This document shows positions 1 through 9,720 of a stretch of 64,000 nt of DNA, one piece after another. This stretch comes from an uncultured Micrococcaceae bacterium. Its GTDB lineage: Bacteria; Actinomycetota; Actinomycetes; Actinomycetales; Micrococcaceae. The first letter of the stretch is position 1, and every line of letters starts with the position of its first letter. A program made the position numbers and the translations under genes. The notes under the pieces were generated by a model. That model had not been told where the DNA came from. It made no database searches and was given only the letters and a program-made list of their open reading frames with translations. The stretch covers positions 558,001 to 622,000 of the forward strand of contig CANNAD010000002.1 in NCBI GenBank assembly GCA_947502645.1, given 5' to 3'.

Positions 1-229
1 ACTCTCAGATCAGGGCGGCGAACTCCTTGCGTCGGTAGTGGCATCTCTGCGAAGGTGAGCCGGCGCTGCTGGCGTCGGCCATGCCAACGGCCTGCAGCAC
101 CGTGATATGGCCCGGTTCGTTGTTGTCCCGCTTCAGAATCGAGCCTGTCCGACCACTGGGCTACCCTCTTCACACCGCCCTTGCGGAAGTGCCACAGAGC
201 CTGTCTCGGATTTCGGATAATCCTATCGA
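1..229. other. Window edge, no convincing gene
   Basis: This stretch lies downstream of the ABC ATPase gene. On the minus strand a frame of about 50 codons is open and ends with TGA at 4-6, but it has no recognisable start, domain or ribosome binding site. It could be the relic of a decayed gene or ordinary spacer. I see no terminator hairpin strong enough to call. Confidence 0.3.
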
Positions 230-1081
230 TCACGAGGTCAGCTTCCGCCGTCCAGAAAACCGATCCTCGATGATGACGCGCTGGTGGTCTCGCACTATTC
301 GCCTGCGGACTTTGGCAGCTGCCAACCGGTCCCCCGAGGCCAGTGCCTTCATGTACATGCGGTACCACTTCACCACGTCAGCGGGTGGGCCGTCCCGAAT
401 CACTTCGCCCGCGTCAATCCAGATCACCCGGTTACAGAGTTCAGTAATGGTGGGGATGCTATGACTCACCAAGAAAACGCATCCAGCCTGTCCCAATAGC
501 TCATGCATTTTCTTCTTGGTTTTGTCCTTAAATTGGTCATCGCCCGCATTCAGTGCCTCATCGATGATCAAAATCTCTGGGTTGACTGCGGCTCCGATGG
601 CAAAGCGCAGCCGTGAGCCCATGCCTGAGGAATAGGACTTCATGGGCAGGTAGATAGCATCGCCCAGCCCGGAAAGCTCAACAATGGAATCGTATTTGTC
701 CCGGATCCGCTTCTTCGTCATACCCATCGCCAGACAGCCCAGCCAGATGTTCTGGTCCCCGGACAACTCGGGCATGAGCGCCGCGTTGACCCCCAGGAGG
801 ATGGGAGTGGATGTCGCGTAGACGGAACCAGACGTAGGAGGTAGCTGTCCTGCCAGGATTTTCAGGAGGGTGCTCTTGCCCGAACCATTCTTGCCCATGA
901 TGCCAACGGACTCCCCGCGGCCAACGACCATGGACACGTTCTTCAAAGCCTGAACATCGACCGAGGAGTTACCCAGCCGTCCACCTTTCTTGGTGCTCCT
1001 CGTTCGAAAGGTCATGGAAACATCATCGATGACTACTGCGGGCTCGTCCTGGTAAATGTCTACGTCAGCTGTCCCGTCCAT
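230..1081 (-). CDS. Polysaccharide ABC transporter, ATP-binding subunit (Wzt/TagH-like)
   Basis: ATPase subunit of an ABC-2 exporter that moves a lipid-linked wall glycan across the membrane. The protein has Walker A GKNGSGKST (about residue 63), an ABC signature of the polysaccharide-exporter type around SSGMGSRLRF (about 147) and Walker B ILIIDEALNAGD (about 170). It lacks the long carbohydrate-binding C-terminal domain of some Wzt proteins. The frame is open further upstream to 1216, but ATG at 1081 is preceded by GGAGGAGAAAT, so I start there; this overlaps the permease gene by 17 bases. Last gene of the LCP-GT-permease operon. The family call is firm; the transported glycan is unknown. 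Confidence 0.9.
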   Translation of the reverse strand: MDGTADVDIYQDEPAVVIDDVSMTFRTRSTKKGGRLGNSSVDVQALKNVSMVVGRGESVGIMGKNGSGKSTLLKILAGQLPPTSGSVYATSTPILLGVNAALMPELSGDQNIWLGCLAMGMTKKRIRDKYDSIVELSGLGDAIYLPMKSYSSGMGSRLRFAIGAAVNPEILIIDEALNAGDDQFKDKTKKKMHELLGQAGCVFLVSHSIPTITELCNRVIWIDAGEVIRDGPPADVVKWYRMYMKALASGDRLAAAKVRRRIVRDHQRVIIEDRFSGRRKLTS

Positions 1082-1952
1082 ATTTCTCCTCCTCTCGCCA
1101 GAAGAAGACCAAGCCAACAACGATCGCGCCGAGCGCCCATACTGCCAGCGTTGCCCAGGACTCCCATGAAGGGGTCGTGGCATAGAGGAGAGAATCCCTG
1201 GTGATGTCCAGAACAATGAACAGCGGGTTTACCTCCATGATTCGCTGGATAACCGGCACGGACGCAAACCGGTCAATGGAGAAGAACACCGCCGAGGCGT
1301 AGAGCCACAACCGCATGGCAAAGCTGATCAGCTGCCCCAAATCATTGAAATGATGAACGAGCCGAGCAAGTACCAATCCAACACCTAGATTGAAAAAGAA
1401 CTGCAACGCAAGTACCGGGGGAATCAACAGGATACGCCAGGTAATGGCCTCCGTGGGCGGCAAGATCAGGATCATCACCATCATGGTGATCACCACGGGG
1501 ATGTTGCTGAGCAACTCGCGCACGTTGATGGCGGCCAACAACGTGGCCCGAGGAAAATTGAAGGCCTGGATCACTGTTTTGTTGCCCCGGATGGCCTGCG
1601 CACCCGAAGTGATAGCGCGCGAGCTCATCTGAAACAGGAAGACCCCGATAATCAGGAAGCCGATGAAATTTTCGATCCCCTTGCCAGTGTTGAGCAGTAA
1701 TCCAAAAATCAGGAAAAACGTCAACCCGTTGAGCAACGGACTCAGGATAATCCAGGCGTTGCCCAGCTTTTCCTGACTATTGGCGGAACCCACACGAAAG
1801 CGGGAATCGTAGAGAACAAAGTGCCTATACCGCCAGATGGATACGAGGTAATCCAGGAACCCTTGGCGTGCACCTACACGGTGGAGGCTCTTGAGGTCCA
1901 CGTAGGTACGAACGGCATGTCCACCTGGGACGGGAGCAGGAGCGCCGCTCAT
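1065..1952 (-). CDS. Polysaccharide ABC transporter, permease (Wzm/TagG-like)
   Basis: ABC-2 type permease of 295 residues and the membrane partner of the ATPase that overlaps its 3' end. It has a hydrophilic N-terminus followed by about six hydrophobic segments, beginning near NAWIILSPLLNGLTFFLIFG, with the usual ABC-2 layout and length. It overlaps the upstream glycosyltransferase gene by 4 bases, which suggests translational coupling. In Gram-positive bacteria such pairs export teichoic acids or rhamnose-rich glycans; the divergent rmlB/rmlCD genes favour a rhamnose-containing glycan here. That last step is inference. Confidence 0.9.
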   Translation of the reverse strand: MSGAPAPVPGGHAVRTYVDLKSLHRVGARQGFLDYLVSIWRYRHFVLYDSRFRVGSANSQEKLGNAWIILSPLLNGLTFFLIFGLLLNTGKGIENFIGFLIIGVFLFQMSSRAITSGAQAIRGNKTVIQAFNFPRATLLAAINVRELLSNIPVVITMMVMILILPPTEAITWRILLIPPVLALQFFFNLGVGLVLARLVHHFNDLGQLISFAMRLWLYASAVFFSIDRFASVPVIQRIMEVNPLFIVLDITRDSLLYATTPSWESWATLAVWALGAIVVGLVFFWREEEKYGRDS

Positions 1953-3685
1953 GCGCTCACCACTCCAAGGCGCTGATATGACTCCGTGAGTGCCTGCGCC
2001 CCTGTGGACCAGGTACGTGAGGTTATTATCTGCTCTCGGCCAGCGGCTCCATGAACCTTGCTCAACTCAGCGTCCCGCGTATATCCGGCAATAGCATCCG
2101 CCAGAGCCGCAGGATCTCCCGCTGTCACCGCTGTTCCGGACACTCCGTCCTCTATCACTTCGCGGAGTGCATCAAGGTCACTGTAAATGACGGGGCGTCC
2201 GCTTGCCATCGCTTCAACCGGTTTGAGTGGAGTCACAGCACGAGTCACTTCCGTGTCTCTGCGGGACACAACAAATATGTCCAGCGCCTGATGATAGAGG
2301 TGGGCACGATCGCGCGGCACGCGGCCGGTGAAAGCGGTTCGATCGCTGATACCGAGTTCAGATGCCAACAACCGCAGCGACTGTGCGGACTCACCGTCGC
2401 CCACGATGAGGCAGCGGAGGTCCGGGTAGTCCTCGGACAACAGCGCAACAGCACGAAGGAGGATGTCCAGACCTTCATAGTCAACCAGCGAACTGACGGT
2501 CCCCACATAGGTACCGTCCGAGGGTAGGCCAATCGCCCTCCGCGCGTCACACGGGGTCATCGGATTTTTCAGAAACTCATCTCCAACAGCGTTCGGATAC
2601 AGCAGCACGTTGTCAGGTTCCACACCATGGGCCTGCAAACGCCGTTTCATGGCGTCTCCCAAAGTGACAACTAGATCCGCTGACGCGCTGACCCCTGATT
2701 CACGTTCATTGAAGAGCCTATAACGCTCACTACTCATGGCGGCGGCGGATCGCCGGGATGCCCAGGTATCAGCCAACTGTCCGCGCACTTCATATACCCA
2801 GGGGATTCCCAGCGCTTGCGCTACAGCGCGCACCACCAGACCGTTGACAAAATGAGTGGTTGTCTGAAGAACCGCCGGCCGCACCTGCAGGCACAGTTCC
2901 AGCAACAAATCCGCCTGCTGCTGAAGCCGCTGATCCATTCCCCTCGCAAGGCGTGCTGGAAGCAATCGGTGATAGTCAACACCATCAACGGTATCCAGTT
3001 CGCTGGCGACAACCTTGCCTACCTGAACCGGGTAGCCCAGACGGGTAACAGCATTGACCGTCCACCCAAGATCATGCAGTGCCAGCAGTATGGAGTGGCT
3101 CCGTTGCGCATACCCGCTCTCCGTGTGTGGCAGGGAGTTGGTCAATACGTAGAGCATGCTGGATGCTTTCGGCGTATACCCTTCAACGCGCGGAATAACT
3201 GGAATCCAACCTTCGAATACCTTGAGTTCGCTCCTAAGCCGGGTAGCGAAAGCCCGGTGTCGGGCAATACCCTCCGCGTGGGCGACGGCTTCGGTCATGC
3301 AGCCGTCGTACCAGTAACGGCGTGCAACCGTTCCTCGGAGCGTCGCTACATTCGGTGGGACGCGGGAGAGCAGTTGGTCTGCAAGTTCCGGCAGTTGGGC
3401 GGCCAGCGCGATTTCTGCCAGCACTCGGTTTCGGCGAGCTGGCCGGGACGGAAGTGGAGTTGCAGCAGCCTCAAGCGCCTTAGTATTCCCTGCGATAAGT
3501 GCTGCCAATGCCGAGGCAACGGGGCTTCTGGCTATCCGGCCACAGGTGGCGAGGATTGGAGCGGCTGTTCGGGCCACGCGTTGGGGCAACCTTCGCGAGA
3601 TCAGCAGGACCAGCACCAGTGGATCGTCCTTGAGGTGCTCGCCCAGCGTGGCAGCAGCAAGCCTCGCGTTGCGGATCAACTGCAT
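1949..3685 (-). CDS. Glycosyltransferase family 4 with long helical N-terminal region
   Basis: A 578-residue protein. Residues 1 to about 170 form an Ala/Leu/Arg-rich, probably helical region with no recognised domain. From about 175 onward it has a GT-B glycosyltransferase of the GT4 type: a Gly-rich opening segment SLPHTESGYAQRSH, a nucleotide-sugar half with VGTVSSLVDYEGLDILLRA, and the GT4 loop EAMASGRPVIYSDLDALREV with both acidic residues of the E-x7-E type motif. No membrane span is evident. It overlaps both neighbours (GT at 3676, permease at 1952), so it is co-translated with the export operon. The donor and acceptor cannot be read from sequence. Confidence 0.85.
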   Translation of the reverse strand: MQLIRNARLAAATLGEHLKDDPLVLVLLISRRLPQRVARTAAPILATCGRIARSPVASALAALIAGNTKALEAAATPLPSRPARRNRVLAEIALAAQLPELADQLLSRVPPNVATLRGTVARRYWYDGCMTEAVAHAEGIARHRAFATRLRSELKVFEGWIPVIPRVEGYTPKASSMLYVLTNSLPHTESGYAQRSHSILLALHDLGWTVNAVTRLGYPVQVGKVVASELDTVDGVDYHRLLPARLARGMDQRLQQQADLLLELCLQVRPAVLQTTTHFVNGLVVRAVAQALGIPWVYEVRGQLADTWASRRSAAAMSSERYRLFNERESGVSASADLVVTLGDAMKRRLQAHGVEPDNVLLYPNAVGDEFLKNPMTPCDARRAIGLPSDGTYVGTVSSLVDYEGLDILLRAVALLSEDYPDLRCLIVGDGESAQSLRLLASELGISDRTAFTGRVPRDRAHLYHQALDIFVVSRRDTEVTRAVTPLKPVEAMASGRPVIYSDLDALREVIEDGVSGTAVTAGDPAALADAIAGYTRDAELSKVHGAAGREQIITSRTWSTGAQALTESYQRLGVVSA

Positions 3686-4938
3686 TGGCTCTGTACCTGA
3701 TTAACAACATTTCGGAGAATTTTCACGTAGTCCGAGGACAGGTTGTCGTAGTCAGCGTTGACTTTCACCCAGTCCCTGCCGCCGTCGCCCACATCCAGCC
3801 GCGCACGGTCTTCCTGTAGTTCGCTCCACAACTTGGCAATGGCCACTGGATCAGCAGCAACTACGTGTCCTGCACCGGAACTTTCGACGATGGTCCGGGC
3901 TTCCCCGAGGACGACGGCGGTGATGTGCCGGCGGATGGAGAGGACTTCATATGTTTTGGAGGGGATGGTGGTCTCAAAGGACTTCCAGTCATCCCGTAGT
4001 GAGACCACGCAGGTATCTGCCTGCTCGTAGAATTGCCGCAGCTTGTCTCCGTGGGCGGGTGGATGGAAGTCAACATTGACTTTCAGTTTGCGGGCGAGCT
4101 CTATGAGTTTTCCCTTGTTGACACCATGACCGACCATCGTGAGTTGAACCGAATCTCCAGCGATGGACGCCGCGCGGATAATAAGTCCGAGTCGCTGGCT
4201 TTCGCCATGATTACCCAGGTACAGGACCTTGAGCGGGCCCGGAACCTTTTCTGGTGGGCCGAGCGGTTCGATGGAGCTCAGACGCACACCATTGGTGACG
4301 GTATCGACCCGAGTAATGCCGCGCTCTCTGAGCGCCTGCGCGAATCCGTAGGTCACGGTGACTACCCTGTCGGCGCGTGACTGGATAGCGGTGACCGCTT
4401 CTTCCACGAGGGACTTGGCGTTCCCTTTGACGATGCGCGCATCCCGGGCCAGGTCCGGCCAGGCATCGCGCATATCCACTACCAGCGGGCGGCGGCGAAG
4501 CACAGCAAGCGCATATCCGGCACCGAGGATCGGAAGGCTGGGCACAGTCACGAGCACGACGTCCGGGCGCGGTCCCCATAGCCCCGCGGGAACGCTCATG
4601 CCCGCCGAGAACAGGTGACACATCAACTTTCCAAGGCGGGAGTGGCTGTGAGGGATTATAGGAACCCGCCGCACCTGTTCGCCGAACTCCCCTTCGTCAC
4701 AACGGAAGGAACGGCCGCCAACGTCTTTGGGCAGAATCCGTCCATCCGGGATCCGGTAAGCGATGGGGGCAACTACGTCCACATCCCAGCCCTCATGACG
4801 GAACGCTCTGACGAACTGAGTCCAGCGGCGCTGGGGTGGGCTATGTTCGGGCGCATAGGAATGCGTCAGAAGTAGTACGCGCAAGGGAGACCCCCCGGTT
4901 TCTGGCACGTGATGGTGTGAGTGATGACCCTTCAGCAT
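3676..4938 (-). CDS. Glycosyltransferase family 4 (WcaI-like)
   Basis: GT-B fold glycosyltransferase of 420 residues. The N-terminal half opens with LRVLLLTHSYAPEHSPPQRRW, typical of the GT4 subgroup that binds a lipid-linked acceptor, and continues with PLVVDMRDAWPDLARD. The C-terminal half has KVLYLGNHGESQRLG and a degenerate donor-binding loop ETTIPSKTYEVLSIRRHITAVV. The first residues are His-rich (KGHHSHHHV), which may mean the true start is slightly downstream. It lies 14 bases after the proline-rich protein gene and overlaps the next glycosyltransferase. It probably adds one sugar to the glycan exported by the same operon. Confidence 0.83.
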   Translation of the reverse strand: MLKGHHSHHHVPETGGSPLRVLLLTHSYAPEHSPPQRRWTQFVRAFRHEGWDVDVVAPIAYRIPDGRILPKDVGGRSFRCDEGEFGEQVRRVPIIPHSHSRLGKLMCHLFSAGMSVPAGLWGPRPDVVLVTVPSLPILGAGYALAVLRRRPLVVDMRDAWPDLARDARIVKGNAKSLVEEAVTAIQSRADRVVTVTYGFAQALRERGITRVDTVTNGVRLSSIEPLGPPEKVPGPLKVLYLGNHGESQRLGLIIRAASIAGDSVQLTMVGHGVNKGKLIELARKLKVNVDFHPPAHGDKLRQFYEQADTCVVSLRDDWKSFETTIPSKTYEVLSIRRHITAVVLGEARTIVESSGAGHVVAADPVAIAKLWSELQEDRARLDVGDGGRDWVKVNADYDNLSSDYVKILRNVVNQVQSQCS

Positions 4939-4952
4939 AGACCGGGCGGCAC

Positions 4953-5654
4953 CTACTCCGGTTTCTTGCTGGCGCCCGCACCGCCGCGGAGCTTGATGTA
5001 GTACAGGGCTCCAAGTGCCAGAAGTGCCACGATTACGGCGAACCGGGTTACTGGGTGAGTGGACCAGGATTCGCTACTATCCGATGCGCTCTCAGCGTCC
5101 AGGGCCGCTGCAGATGTTTCAGTCGGCGTGGGCGAGGCTGACGGCGTCTCTGAGGGCGAGGCGGTCGCAGACGGCGTCGGGGTAGGTGTGTCCGACGGCG
5201 TCGGGGTTGGGGTAGGTGTTGGTGTTTCCGCGTTTGGATCCACCACCAGGCCGGTGGCGAACTCATAGCGGTAACCCGTGTAGTAGTAGTTATCCGGATA
5301 CACCAGATTTCCGGTGCCGGGCTCAATGACGTAGCCAGTACCCGGATGGATGAGCCAACCAGTGGTGGGGTCGATCGCGAAACCAGTGACCGCGTCTATC
5401 TGCGGCCCGGGTGCCGGCGCTGGCGGCGGTGGCACGGGAGCCTGTTGCGCTGGTGGCGGGGGCGGAGGTGGAGGCGGGGCCGGGGTGTCCGACGGGCTGG
5501 GCTGCGGCGCAGGGGGCGGCGGTTCCACGGTGGGAAGAGGTTCGGGTGCAACGATGGGCGGGGGCTCGACGCCGACGGCCGTGGCCGCGGGGGCACCGGC
5601 AACCAAGGCAATAGCCATCACTGCGAGGGCCGCTCCCCAGCGTGTTCTCTTCAT
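4953..5654 (-). CDS. Proline-rich, membrane-anchored surface protein with TG repeat motif
   Basis: A 233-residue exported protein that I do not recognise by name. It has an N-terminal signal sequence (KRTRWGAALAVMAIALVAGAP), a Pro-rich stretch (about 30-85), a block of short repeats with a TG-x-x-x-x-P-x-TG rhythm (TGFAIDPTTGWLIHPGTGYV and following, about 88-145), a Pro/Thr/Ser-rich spacer (about 147-185), and a C-terminal membrane span (RFAVIVALLALGALYYI) with a short basic tail. There is no LPXTG motif, so it is probably held by the span. It sits 6 bases after the LCP gene. A wall-spanning stalk or glycan-binding protein is possible, but the function is unknown. Confidence 0.75.
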   Translation of the reverse strand: MKRTRWGAALAVMAIALVAGAPAATAVGVEPPPIVAPEPLPTVEPPPPAPQPSPSDTPAPPPPPPPPPAQQAPVPPPPAPAPGPQIDAVTGFAIDPTTGWLIHPGTGYVIEPGTGNLVYPDNYYYTGYRYEFATGLVVDPNAETPTPTPTPTPSDTPTPTPSATASPSETPSASPTPTETSAAALDAESASDSSESWSTHPVTRFAVIVALLALGALYYIKLRGGAGASKKPE

Positions 5655-5660
5655 CCCGGC

Positions 5661-6710
5661 CTACTGGTTTTTCTGCTCGAGTTGTTCAACATATTGGTGC
5701 AGGGTGTCGGTTTTCAGCGCCTCTGAAACAGCGTTGACTGCCTCTTCGTCCATGAGCACAATCGATTGCCCATCGGCTGAGGTTCCTACTCCCTGCGTGG
5801 GTAGCGTGAAGAAGTCGACGTCGCTGGTCCGTACGTCCCTCAGGCTGAACGCGAGCTTCCCGGCCTCCATGGCGCTGAGCGAATCGGACAGGGTGAGGTA
5901 GGGCGACATCTCGGACACCACGTTGTTGATGCGCACTGGGTTGGTCAGCGTTTCGGCTGTGAGGAATTTGGACATGATGGCCTTGATGAACAGCTGCTGG
6001 TTCTGTACCCGGCTGTAATCGCCGTCGGAAAAAGCCTTGCGCTCCCTGACGAACTTCAGCGCTGATTCGCCATCCAGCACCTGCGGACCAGCAGGGAAGA
6101 ACTCACCCTGGGAGCCGGAGGACTGGAACGCTTCAGGATTGTCTATTTTGACGCCGTCCAGCGCGTTGGTCAGTGCCTTGAAGCCTTCGAAATCAATGAT
6201 TGCGACATGATCTATGGGCACGTCAAAGAGACCCTCTACCGTCTGAACCACCAGGGGCACTCCCCCGAAGGACATGGCGGCGTTGATCTTGCTGGGGCCG
6301 TGCCCGGGAATATCAACCCAGGTATCACGCATGATGGACATGACCTGAATATTTTTCCGATCCCCCGGGATGTGCATCAGCATCAGGGTGTCCGAGCGCG
6401 CGCCAGCCATGGTCCCGGCGTCACCTTCGCCCCGGCTGTCACTGCCCATCAGGAGGATATTGACGGCATCTTTGGCTTCGGCAGGTTTATCCGGCCGTGT
6501 GGACTCTTCGGGAAAGGCTGTCTCGATAGTCTGCGTTTTGGAATTGAACGAGTTGGCGAGGTTCGCAACGAATACTCCTGCGACCACGGCGCCCACCAGA
6601 ACAATGCTGAGCATGACCAGAATGGTTACCCGTACGGGATGCTTCTGACTCGGCCGACGTTCCGGCTCGTCATGTTCGTGCATAAAATCGGACAAGTTTG
6701 TTTCCCCCAC
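5661..6710 (-). CDS. LytR-CpsA-Psr (LCP) family glycan-to-wall ligase
   Basis: LCP proteins transfer lipid-linked wall glycans onto peptidoglycan at the outer face of the membrane. This 349-residue protein has a cytoplasmic N-terminus, one membrane span (about 28-50, ILVMLSIVLVGAVVAGVFV) and an extracellular LCP domain with NILLMGSDSRG, ARSDTLMLMHIPGDRKN, MSIMRDTWVDIPGHG, KINAAMSFGG and the late FVRERKAFSDGDYSRVQNQQ. These carry the conserved Arg/Asp residues that bind the pyrophosphate. The start is a GTG with a weak ribosome site. It is the first gene of the wall-glycan operon and diverges from rmlB across about 64 bases. Confidence 0.93.
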   Translation of the reverse strand: MGETNLSDFMHEHDEPERRPSQKHPVRVTILVMLSIVLVGAVVAGVFVANLANSFNSKTQTIETAFPEESTRPDKPAEAKDAVNILLMGSDSRGEGDAGTMAGARSDTLMLMHIPGDRKNIQVMSIMRDTWVDIPGHGPSKINAAMSFGGVPLVVQTVEGLFDVPIDHVAIIDFEGFKALTNALDGVKIDNPEAFQSSGSQGEFFPAGPQVLDGESALKFVRERKAFSDGDYSRVQNQQLFIKAIMSKFLTAETLTNPVRINNVVSEMSPYLTLSDSLSAMEAGKLAFSLRDVRTSDVDFFTLPTQGVGTSADGQSIVLMDEEAVNAVSEALKTDTLHQYVEQLEQKNQ

Positions 6711-6717
6711 GGGCTAG

Positions 6718-7773
<1,056 letters not shown>

Positions 7774-7776
7774 CCC

Positions 7777-9213
7777 ATGGAGTACGGGCAGGAACTTCGA
7801 GTCAGTAAAACGGACATACCCGGCCTCTTGGTGCTGCATTTGCCTGTCCACGGAGACAACCGGGGCTGGTTCAAGGAGAACTGGCAGCGCGAGAAGATGG
7901 TCGCTCTGGGTTTGCCAGATTTCCGTCCGGTTCAGAACAACGTTTCCTACAATCGTCACGCTGGTACTACCCGGGGTATCCATGCGGAGCCCTGGGACAA
8001 GCTGGTCTCCGTCGCCAATGGCAGGGCCCTCGGTGCGTGGGTGGATCTCCGGGCCGGGGAGACTTTCGGTCGGACGTATTCGGTAGAGTTGGATCCTTCC
8101 ACGGCCGTGTTTGTTCCCTACGGTGTGGGCAACTCATTTCAGACGCTTGAAGACCATACGGCGTATTCCTACCTGGTCAACGACCATTGGAGTCAGGAGC
8201 ACCAACAGCAGTACACCTTCCTGAACCTGGCCGATGAATCCGTGGCCATCCCCTGGCCCATCGCCCTGTCAGGGGCAGAGCTCTCCGAAAAGGACAAAAA
8301 CCATCCACGGTTGTCCGAGGTGTCACCCATGGAGCGTCGTCGGACTCTCGTAATAGGTGCCAACGGTCAGGTGGGGACCGCACTGCGGTCGCGCTTCGCT
8401 GGCCGAACGGATGTCGACTTCATGGCGCGCGAGCAGGTGGACCTGGCGGATTCGGCGTCGCTTGCGGCCGTTGGCTGGAGCCGGTACAGCACCGTCATCA
8501 ACGCCGCGGCCTACACAGCGGTGGACGCTGCTGAATCGTCAGAAGGGAGACGGCTGGCCTGGGCCATCAATGCGGCAGCGCCGGGACAACTCGCCACGAT
8601 GGCTGCCCAGCACCATCTCACCCTGGTTCATATTTCCAGTGATTACGTGTTCGACGGCGAGCGCCCGGTACACGACGAAGCTGAGCCCTTCTCTCCGCTG
8701 GGGGTGTACGGGCAGAGCAAGGCGGCCGGGGATCTCGCGGTGCAGTTGGCGCCGCGTCACTACATTCTTCGGACGAGTTGGGTGGTGGGTGAGGGCGCCA
8801 ATTTTGTGAGGACGATGATGGGCCTCGCACAGCGGGGCGTCTCCCCAGCTGTGGTCAATGACCAGTTTGGGCGCCTGGCTTTCGCTGATGAGATAGCCCG
8901 GGCCATAGATCACCTGTTGACTGTTGGCGCTGATTTTGGAACGTATAACGTTTCCTGTGAGGGCGATCCGGTGAGTTGGGTGGAAGTGGCTCGGGAGGTT
9001 TATTCCCAGAGCGGCAGTGATCCGGCGATGGTGTCCGCCGTCAGCACTGAAGAATATTTCCGGAGCACCCCAGCGGCTCTTCGTCCCCGGCACAGCACTC
9101 TGGATCTCGGAAAGATTGTGGCCACTGGATTCTTTCCCACGGACATGATCACGGCTCTGGCTGAATATATTGCGGGAATCAGCTCACAGGGAGATGCCAA
9201 GGACACCCGATAG
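7777..9213 (+). CDS. rmlCD: Bifunctional dTDP-4-dehydrorhamnose 3,5-epimerase / reductase (RmlC-RmlD fusion)
   Basis: One 478-residue protein carries the last two steps of dTDP-L-rhamnose synthesis. Residues 1 to about 185 are an RmlC cupin: HGDNRGWFKENWQREKM, the epimerase His segment TTRGIHAEPWDKLVSVANG, and FVPYGVGNSFQTLEDHTAYS. Residues from about 188 are RmlD: RTLVIGANGQVGTALRSRF for NADPH, INAAAYTAVDAAE, ISSDYVFDGERP and YGQSKAAGD with Tyr and Lys. Such fusions are known in actinobacteria. It is translationally close to rmlB (3-base gap) and the DUF3515 lipoprotein (9-base gap), so one transcript is likely. Confidence 0.94.
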   Translation: MEYGQELRVSKTDIPGLLVLHLPVHGDNRGWFKENWQREKMVALGLPDFRPVQNNVSYNRHAGTTRGIHAEPWDKLVSVANGRALGAWVDLRAGETFGRTYSVELDPSTAVFVPYGVGNSFQTLEDHTAYSYLVNDHWSQEHQQQYTFLNLADESVAIPWPIALSGAELSEKDKNHPRLSEVSPMERRRTLVIGANGQVGTALRSRFAGRTDVDFMAREQVDLADSASLAAVGWSRYSTVINAAAYTAVDAAESSEGRRLAWAINAAAPGQLATMAAQHHLTLVHISSDYVFDGERPVHDEAEPFSPLGVYGQSKAAGDLAVQLAPRHYILRTSWVVGEGANFVRTMMGLAQRGVSPAVVNDQFGRLAFADEIARAIDHLLTVGADFGTYNVSCEGDPVSWVEVAREVYSQSGSDPAMVSAVSTEEYFRSTPAALRPRHSTLDLGKIVATGFFPTDMITALAEYIAGISSQGDAKDTR

Positions 9214-9222
9214 GCTGGCACC

Positions 9223-9708
9223 ATGCCCCGCACTTCAACACTTCCGCGTGTCCTGCTGCCTTTTGCTACCCTCACACTTTTGATGACCGGGTGCTCCCCT
9301 GTTGTTGATGTTGAACCTGCCGCTGACGCCGCCAACCCGGCGTGTGCGGAAGTGATGGTGGCTCTGCCTGATGAGATTTCAGACAATGAGTTGCGGCAGA
9401 CTGATAGTCAGGCAACGGCTGCCTGGGGTGAGCCGTCAAAGCTCATTGTCCGTTGCGGCGTCACCCCTCCTGGCCCGACGACGGACCGTTGCGTCACGGT
9501 CAATGGCATTGACTGGGTGTTGACGGAGGGAGATCCCGCGTGGACTGCGACAACGTATGGACGAGACCCGGCAGTGGAGGCTGTTTTTGATCCCAACGAG
9601 GTACCTTCCAGCACGGTACTGGTGAGTCTGGGGGGCGCGGTGGATGCCGTGCCACAGGACAACGAGTGTCTCTCTGTCACGAAGGATCAGACCATCCCCG
9701 AGGGCTGA
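9223..9708 (+). CDS. DUF3515 family lipoprotein
   Basis: A 161-residue exported protein with a lipoprotein signal: a hydrophobic stretch LLPFATLTLLMTGC ending in a lipobox-like LMTGC, Cys about residue 24. The rest matches my memory of the actinobacterial DUF3515 family: ACAEVMVALPDEI, AWGEPSKLIVRCGVTPPGPT and a conserved Cys pair. Members are usually found beside ddl or thiL, as here. The molecular role is unknown. It ends 12 bases before the convergent acetyltransferase gene. Confidence 0.85.
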   Translation: MPRTSTLPRVLLPFATLTLLMTGCSPVVDVEPAADAANPACAEVMVALPDEISDNELRQTDSQATAAWGEPSKLIVRCGVTPPGPTTDRCVTVNGIDWVLTEGDPAWTATTYGRDPAVEAVFDPNEVPSSTVLVSLGGAVDAVPQDNECLSVTKDQTIPEG

Positions 9709-9720
9709 TATCTGGGCAGG

